Source: Gemmatimonadota bacterium (lineage in GTDB: Bacteria > Latescibacterota > UBA2968 > UBA8231). Taken from it: 64,000 nucleotides of DNA. The stretch is from contig JABJJN010000103.1 in assembly GCA_018660835.1 (NCBI GenBank), positions 62,001 to 126,000 on the forward strand, written 5' to 3'. The notes beneath the pieces were generated by a model that saw only the letters and a program-made list of their open reading frames with translations, was not told the DNA's origin and ran no database searches. The translations under genes and the position numbers were made by a program. The stretch's first letter is position 1; each line of letters opens with the position of its first letter. Shown here piece after piece: positions 63,301 through 64,000 of the stretch.

Positions 63301-64000
63301 GTGGCTGCCGAGTTCAAGCTGCCCGATCTGGGCGAGAACATTGAGAAGGGCGAGGTCATCAGTGTCCTCGTTGCCGTAGGCGACCAACTCGCCGAAGATC
63401 AACCCGTTGTCGAACTGGAAACCGACAAGGCCGTCATCGAAGTGCCCTCCTCTGTGAGCGGCACCATCGTGGCCATCCATGTCTCCCAGGGGGACACGAT
63501 CAACGTCGGTCAGGCGATTCTCGAGATTGATGGAGGTACGGCTCCCGCAGTCGCAGCGCCAGCCACTGCGGCTGCGCCCGAGGCACAGCCAGCTGCGGTG
63601 CTACCCGACGCGACACCGCCGCCACAACCGATCGCGGCGGTCACCACCCGATCACAGGATGTGACCCTTCCCGAACTTGGCGAAGGGGTCGACAGTGGTG
63701 ACGTCGTCGGGATCATGGTCAGCATTGGTGACCAGGTCGAAGAAGAGCAGGGTCTACTCGAGATAGAGATCGACAAGGGCGTCGTTGAATTGCCAGCCCC
63801 CGCAGCAGGTAAGGTGACGGCCCTGCATCTGAAAGAGGGTGATCGGGCCACAGTCGGGCAGTTGATCGCCACACTCGAGGTATCTGTTGGCGGCTCAGCA
63901 GCAGTCGCTACACCCGCGGCTGCGACGAGTTCAGCACCTGCTTCGCAGGCAACGTCTTCGCATGCAACGTCAGCACAGACAGCGGTTTCCGCCCCCGCCT
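63301..64000 (+). CDS. aceF: Dihydrolipoamide acetyltransferase (E2), start only
   Basis: Starts at a GTG with AGGGGA four bases upstream, and runs off the right edge. The visible part holds two lipoyl domains, each with the lipoyl lysine in a DK turn: VELETDKAVIEVPS and IEIDKGVVEL, separated by Ala/Pro-rich linkers. The catalytic domain lies beyond the window. It takes the acetyl group from AceE and forms acetyl-CoA. Confidence 0.93.
   Translation, partial: MAAEFKLPDLGENIEKGEVISVLVAVGDQLAEDQPVVELETDKAVIEVPSSVSGTIVAIHVSQGDTINVGQAILEIDGGTAPAVAAPATAAAPEAQPAAVLPDATPPPQPIAAVTTRSQDVTLPELGEGVDSGDVVGIMVSIGDQVEEEQGLLEIEIDKGVVELPAPAAGKVTALHLKEGDRATVGQLIATLEVSVGGSAAVATPAAATSSAPASQATSSHATSAQTAVSAPA

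Overview
The window is a GC-rich, densely coded stretch of a bacterial chromosome. I see no rRNA, tRNA, CRISPR array, insertion sequence, integrase or phage module, and no gene-free gap over 300 bases. The gene content suggests a free-living heterotroph of the Fibrobacteres-Chlorobi-Bacteroidetes side of the tree, plausibly a marine or sponge-associated Latescibacterota- or Poribacteria-like lineage. The reasons are several phytanoyl-CoA dioxygenase-like genes, Gfo/Idh/MocA, sialidase and kelch proteins, DUF3604, DUF3179 and DUF4159 proteins, and secreted giants ending in a NFPNPFN-type (T9SS/FlgD-like) sorting domain with dockerin-like EF-hand pairs. The taxon is an inference from gene families, not from a marker gene.

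Layout. 1-6 kb: secreted metallophosphatase (cut by the left edge), serine beta-lactamase-fold hydrolase, a VOC protein translationally linked to a PHP phosphoesterase, a glycoside hydrolase family 2 protein with a degenerate catalytic motif, and an AAC(3)-like acetyltransferase. 6-15 kb: a 2474-residue secreted protein with a CxxCH motif, six ~325-334-residue repeats, dockerin-like/cohesin-like modules and a sorting tail, followed by a DUF3179 protein. 15-22 kb: a sodium:solute symporter diverging from an operon of amidophosphoribosyltransferase, a GHL10-like glycosidase and a PQQ-propeller lipoprotein. 22-26.6 kb: an alpha/alpha-toroid protein, a small membrane protein, an ethylbenzene-dehydrogenase-type haem protein with a clear sigma-54 promoter and upstream dyads, and a five-bladed propeller glycosidase-like protein. 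26.7-43.7 kb: accessory carbon metabolism (PhyH oxygenases, Gfo/Idh/MocA, sialidase-hydroxyacid dehydrogenase-HpcH aldolase operon, kelch/EamA pair, esterase, methyltransferase, DUF3604, amidase/epimerase/small exported protein cluster). 43.7-53.4 kb: periplasmic oligoendopeptidase F, ASCH protein, a propeller protein with sorting tail, and a fibre-like protein (YadA-type head repeats plus an S74 chaperone) directly followed by a cohesin/dockerin-like protein. 53.4-60.4 kb: three further PhyH genes, one a tandem fusion, a spermidine-synthase-like methyltransferase, an alpha/beta hydrolase and a DUF4159 protein. 60.6-64 kb: aceE and the start of aceF, the only clearly central-metabolic operon besides purF.

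Together the genes describe uptake and breakdown of external carbohydrates or sugar acids combined with large exported surface proteins. The most interesting items are the six-repeat giant with its cohesin/dockerin-like partner in a second protein, the sigma-54 promoter with helically phased dyads upstream of the haem protein, and several enzymes whose canonical catalytic or metal-binding residues have changed.
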